Notes under the pieces: generated by a model
Told to the model about the DNA's origin: nothing
What the model saw: the letters and a program-made list of their open reading frames with translations, nothing else
The model's database searches: none
DNA from: Afipia sp.
Lineage (GTDB): Bacteria; Pseudomonadota; Alphaproteobacteria; Rhizobiales; Xanthobacteraceae
DNA length: 8,765 bases
Direction: 5' to 3'
Assembly (NCBI GenBank): GCA_020056155.1
Contig: JAGVII010000867.1
Location: 1 to 8,765, forward strand
Shown: positions 6,317 to 8,765 of the stretch, piece after piece
Numbering within the stretch: the first letter of the stretch is position 1
How the letters are laid out: every line of letters starts with the position of its first letter
Position numbers and translations under genes: made by a program

Positions 6317-6511
6317 TTAACGCGCGTTGCGCAGTGCTTCGCTGGCGCGGAGCCAACGGTGATAAGTGGTGTGCTCGGCGTGAGCCGCGAACATGAGACT
6401 GTTCGCGAGACCATGCCGCTGGCAGAATTGCGCGTCGGCGAGTGACCGTCGTGCGTGCGCAAGATCAGTAGTTGCGATCTTGAGGTCTTCGAGAAGGCGG
6501 GCGCGGCTCAT
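6317..6511 (-). CDS. 64-residue helical protein of unknown function
   Basis: Starts at the ATG at 6511 with a strong GGAGG six bases upstream. That ATG overlaps the TGA of the HTH gene in an ATGA junction, so translation is probably coupled. An in-frame non-ATG start further upstream would lack this Shine-Dalgarno. The product, beginning MSRARLLEDLKIATTDLAHA and ending RASEALRNAR, is Ala- and Arg-rich and probably two or three helices. I do not recognise it. Its place between an excisionase-like regulator and a coiled-coil protein suggests a prophage accessory gene. Confidence 0.7.
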   Translation of the reverse strand: MSRARLLEDLKIATTDLAHARRSLADAQFCQRHGLANSLMFAAHAEHTTYHRWLRASEALRNAR

Positions 6512-6693
6512 TGGGAACCTCCGGTGGTGTTGGCGGCAAGCCATGCTTCGAGGTCGTCGGCGGGATATGCGGGGCGACTTCCGATCATCAGGTGGGGCGG
6601 ACCGTCGCTACGTTTCGCGAGGTTGCGCATGGTCTTTGCGCAGCGGCCAACGCGCTGTGCGGCCTGCGTTCGACTAAGAAAAGTTCGGGACAT
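6508..6693 (-). CDS. small HTH DNA-binding protein (AlpA/excisionase-like)
   Basis: A 61-residue protein that is almost entirely one winged helix-turn-helix of the HTH_17 or excisionase type. It shows LSRTQAAQRVGRCAKTMRNL (helix-turn-helix), then the usual DGPPHLMIGSRPAYPADDLE, where the wing strand and DLEAWL helix close the fold. Such proteins act in phages and islands as excision factors or transcription regulators. The ATG at 6693 begins the domain cleanly; a start further upstream in the same frame is possible but would add an unusual leader. A perfect palindrome (6725-6741) lies 31 bases upstream of the start and is a fair candidate operator. It is the first gene of the operon with the 64-residue and coiled-coil genes. 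No integrase is nearby to pair it with. Confidence 0.8.
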   Translation of the reverse strand: MSRTFLSRTQAAQRVGRCAKTMRNLAKRSDGPPHLMIGSRPAYPADDLEAWLAANTTGGSQ

Positions 6694-6724
6694 TGGAATC
6701 TCGTTTAGAAAGTGCTGACGTGAC

Positions 6725-6741
6725 GGCGTGAGCGTCACGCC
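6725..6741. promoter_or_regulatory. palindrome upstream of the HTH operon, candidate operator
   Basis: GGCGTGA-GCG-TCACGCC is a perfect 7-bp inverted repeat with a three-base centre, placed 31-48 bases before the ATG of the excisionase-like gene. Its size and position suit autoregulation by that protein or by the XRE-like one next door. The sequence is seen; binding is inference. Confidence 0.45.
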
Positions 6742-6759
6742 AGCTAGTTTAAATTCAAC

Positions 6760-6795
6760 CCGTCAAACTTGCTGATGGAAGGCAGCAAGTGACGG
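6760..6795. repeat. bulged inverted repeat, 13 paired bases, 8-base loop
   Basis: CCGTCA-AA-CTTGCTG (6760-6774) pairs with CAGCAAG-TGACGG (6783-6795), leaving a two-base bulge and loop ATGGAAGG. TTCAACCC occurs on each side as a direct repeat (6754-6761 and 6796-6803). For leftward transcription from the truncated HTH gene it could work as a terminator, but the tail (GGTTGAATTTAAAC) is poor in T. An operator or cruciform for the phage regulators is equally possible. Confidence 0.5.
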
Positions 6796-6845
6796 TTCAA
6801 CCCTAGGGAAAATCGAGACCATGAGAGAGACCGTTTCGGTTGCCT

Positions 6846-7187
6846 TTAAGTCGCGGGCGCTGGGCGCGAGGTATTGTCGTTCGCGTAGCACGTCCTGCGC
6901 GCATCGTGATCTGCGAGAATAGCGGCCCGGTTTTCGGAGCGCATGCGGAGAAGCTTTTGCTCGGTGTGAATGCTTAGCAAAGCGCTCCACGTCTGCGGGA
7001 TGTTCATTCGCAGCTTAAGGGCGAGGGCCGTGAGTTCGCCCGCAAGTTCGGAAGGAAGCGCTTCAAGTGCAGGCACGGGGACCAGACCGAACCCCAGCGT
7101 TGCCAGCACGGCTTCCAAACTCTCAAGGCCGGGGCGATTCTTTTTCCTCCATGCTTTCAACGTAGCCCTGCGGACTCGCCGGGGCAT
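6846..7187 (-). pseudogene. XRE-like HTH protein lacking its N-terminus
   Basis: The frame reads RATLKAWRKKNRPGLESLEA then VLATLGFGLVPVP. This is the recognition helix and following helices of an XRE-like domain as found in rhizobial prophage and island proteins, whose full forms begin some 25-30 residues earlier with the first two helices. Here the frame opens MPRRVRR just before the recognition helix, so the DNA-binding fold is incomplete. The remaining C-terminal part (ALPSELAGELTALALKLRMN, with a tail containing YANDN) looks intact. The ATG at 7187 has no family support and probably arose at the junction with foreign sequence. It lies about 150 bases upstream of the excisionase-like operon on the same strand, in the usual spot for a phage regulator. 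Function is probably lost. Confidence 0.6.
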
Positions 7188-7215
7188 CGGCTACTTCTCG
7201 GTCAATGCGACCACG

Positions 7216-7515
7216 ATGATCGAGGATTATCTGTGCGGGGCCTTGATGCTGTGGGCCGCCTGGGTCTGGTCCAAAGGTTATGATTCAGCAGCCAAGATCA
7301 TGGCCGTTGCGTGGGCCTACGCGACAGGTGGCATGTTCGTTCCGTTCGCCGCTCATCTCGAGGCCTGGCTGCGAAATGAGACATTTCGCCCGGATCACCC
7401 GCATACGGATGTCGGATCGATTGCTCTGAAGGGAATCATCTGGGCGGTTTGTCTTGCGTGCCTTATCGTGAGCTTGAGAAGTGAGCGGGATAGGCGGACG
7501 GCGGTTCAACGGTGA
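7216..7515 (+). CDS. three-helix membrane protein, probably 5'-truncated
   Basis: From an ATG at 7216 (MIEDYLCGALMLWAAWVWSK) the product is 99 residues with three likely membrane helices (about 4-19, 27-46 and 68-87), a polar loop with FRPDHPHTDVG and a basic tail. I cannot assign a family. The frame stays open upstream, and GYFSVNATTMIEDYLCG reads like one continuous protein, so the original start probably lay before 7190. That part now runs straight into the minus-strand HTH remnant. No good Shine-Dalgarno precedes 7216. The gene ends 35 bases before the SphA-like gene on the same strand and may be co-transcribed with it. Whether the remaining protein is made is uncertain. Confidence 0.55.
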   Translation: MIEDYLCGALMLWAAWVWSKGYDSAAKIMAVAWAYATGGMFVPFAAHLEAWLRNETFRPDHPHTDVGSIALKGIIWAVCLACLIVSLRSERDRRTAVQR

Positions 7516-7550
7516 CGCGTTGCGTCGATCTTTATTAGGGGGATGTGCCG

Positions 7551-8639
7551 ATGCCTTACGAGACCAAGCTGTCTCGAAACGTGAGACACAATGTGGAGCG
7601 GATAATGACCGCCATTGTTGCGGCGCTCTCCGCCTGCCTTGCTTCGTTCATTCCGATGCCCGCGCTTGCCGACGAGAGCGGCATTTCGTTCTGGCTCCCC
7701 GGTCAGTTCGGAAGCCTCGCGGCCGCTCCCGGAGTACCAGGCTGGGCGATGGCCGAGGTCTACTACCACACCACTGTTTCAGCCTCCGGCAAAGTCGCAG
7801 CGGCGCGCCAGATCCAGATCGGCAAACTTCCCGCGACCGTCAATGTCAATCTGGATGCCAATCTGAACGGGCAGGCGGACGTCGTGCTCCTCAACCCAAG
7901 TTACACTTTCGCAACTCCGGTGCTCGGCGGTCAGTTGGCTGTAGGCATGGTTGGCGTCTTCGGCCGCGTCGATGCCGACATCAATGGCACATTGACGGCA
8001 ATGGCCGGTCCGTTTGTGACCACGCGCACGGGGACCATCGGGGACTCCCTCACGTCCGTCGGGGACCTCTATCCAATGGCGTCGCTGAAATGGAACGCCG
8101 GTGTACACAACTTCATGACTTACGCCACGGGAAACATCCCCGTCGGCTCTTATGATTCAAGCCGTCTCTCCAATCTCGGCATCGGTCACGGAGCCATCGA
8201 CGGCGGCGGCGGCTACACATATTTCAATCCGCAGACCGGCCGGGAATTTTCCGCAGTGGCGGGCTTCACCTACAATTTCAAGAACACCGACACGCACTAT
8301 CAGAATGGCGTCGATTTCCATATCGACTGGGGAGCTTCACAATTCCTGTCCAAGCAGGTCTTCGTTGGCCTCGTCGGATACGCCTATCAACAGGTCACGG
8401 ACGACACCGGAGCAAATCCCGTTCTCGGTGGTTTCCGCTCTCGCGTTCTCGGTGTCGGCCCGCAGTTCGGATATCTGTTCCCGGTGGGCGACATGCAGGG
8501 CTACCTCAACCTGAAAGCCTATGGGGAATTTGCCGCGGAGAACCGGCCATCAGGCTGGAATGCATGGCTGACGTTTTCGATTTCGCCGGCCGCGCCCGTC
8601 TCGACGATCGCGACAGCCCGGCGCATCGCGACGAAGTAA
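7551..8639 (+). CDS. SphA / MetA-pathway family outer-membrane protein
   Basis: The 362-residue product resembles the SphA or 'phenol MetA degradation' family: a signal peptide, a short conserved start (GISFWLPGQFGSLAAAPGVP followed by GWAMAEVYYH), then alternating beta strands with many aromatic ends (KWNAGVHNFMTYATGNIPVG, GGGYTYFNPQTGREFSAVAG, VGPQFGYLFP). This fits an outer-membrane beta-barrel, in some relatives linked to uptake of hydrophobic compounds. No aromatic-degradation genes are seen here, so the substrate is unknown. The ATG at 7551 has AGGGGG eight bases upstream; the ATG at 7605 (MTAIVAALSACLASF) has GGAG six bases upstream and gives a more compact signal peptide. Cleavage after ALA (residue 40) is likely; LSAC could be read as a lipobox but fits a barrel less well. 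Length is near or slightly above family norm. No terminator seen downstream. Confidence 0.85.
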   Translation: MPYETKLSRNVRHNVERIMTAIVAALSACLASFIPMPALADESGISFWLPGQFGSLAAAPGVPGWAMAEVYYHTTVSASGKVAAARQIQIGKLPATVNVNLDANLNGQADVVLLNPSYTFATPVLGGQLAVGMVGVFGRVDADINGTLTAMAGPFVTTRTGTIGDSLTSVGDLYPMASLKWNAGVHNFMTYATGNIPVGSYDSSRLSNLGIGHGAIDGGGGYTYFNPQTGREFSAVAGFTYNFKNTDTHYQNGVDFHIDWGASQFLSKQVFVGLVGYAYQQVTDDTGANPVLGGFRSRVLGVGPQFGYLFPVGDMQGYLNLKAYGEFAAENRPSGWNAWLTFSISPAAPVSTIATARRIATK

Positions 8640-8765
8640 CACAGGGTGCGTTGGGTGTCGTCATCGTTCTGATGGGATTTGGTGCGCGTTGAGCGGAATG
8701 ATCGGGACATGGTAGGCTCGTTGCCGTGTGATCCGATCTGCGGCAATTCCCATCTCCTTCCATGA

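Noticed and set aside
5537..6445. Open frame of 302 codons on the plus strand
   Set aside because: It is antisense to the coiled-coil gene and the 64-residue gene, which have good Shine-Dalgarno sites and coupled junctions; high GC keeps this strand open by chance.
7514..7526. GACGC-GTT-GCGTC hairpin as a terminator before the SphA-like gene
   Set aside because: The stem is only five base pairs and the following bases are not a T tract.
7481..8155. Open frame of 224 codons on the plus strand
   Set aside because: It overlaps the SphA-family gene in another frame and its product is Arg- and Cys-rich, typical of an out-of-frame reading.
8506..8763. 85-codon minus-strand frame at the right end
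   Set aside because: It overlaps the end of the SphA-family gene, with a Ser-, Arg- and Pro-rich product typical of a shadow frame; 8640-8765 otherwise shows nothing.

Overview
The window looks like a piece of an alphaproteobacterial chromosome, most likely Rhizobiales (Bradyrhizobium/Rhodopseudomonas/Afipia type). The main clues are an intact HWE-family sensor histidine kinase with two PAS domains, a SphA/MetA-pathway outer-membrane protein, and prophage-type genes of a kind familiar from rhizobia. No rRNA, tRNA, CRISPR array, integrase or transposase was seen, and the genus is an inference.

Left part (1-3100, by eye lower in GC than the rest): accessory genes, all on the minus strand, several of them broken. 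Reading in transcription order: (a) a helical protein resembling DUF5677 proteins, split into two frames at a dnaX-like A AAA AAG heptamer (3086-2260); (b) an intact DUF4236 protein with a C-terminal membrane anchor and a clear Rho-independent terminator (1911-1485); (c) a decayed plus-strand fragment that looks like an SRAP/YedK peptidase gene (about 1265-1460); (d) a tight three-gene set of a small membrane protein, a roughly 260-residue protein of unknown function with a +1 frame break, and a small frame-broken membrane protein (1198-35).

Middle part (3183-6693): prophage remnants on the minus strand. These are the C-terminal end of a tail tape measure protein (3719-3183) and a compact operon of an excisionase-like HTH protein, a 64-residue protein and a coiled-coil protein (6693-5519). 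An intact HWE histidine kinase lies between them on the opposite strand (3798-5303), with no response regulator in view.

Right part (6694-8765): a minus-strand HTH protein that has lost its N-terminus ends at about 7165-7187, exactly where a plus-strand membrane-protein frame begins. That frame also appears to lack its start, so this looks like the edge of the eroded element. Beyond it the plus strand looks like ordinary chromosome: the membrane protein, then a SphA-family beta-barrel protein.

The overall picture is a mosaic, degenerating prophage or genomic island. Three separate frame breaks in the left third mean either real gene decay or indel errors in the source sequence, and the window alone cannot separate these. 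I did not find a convincing complete new system. The best candidates for a second look are the frame-split gene at the A6G heptamer, the unrecognised membrane-linked operon and the island breakpoint.
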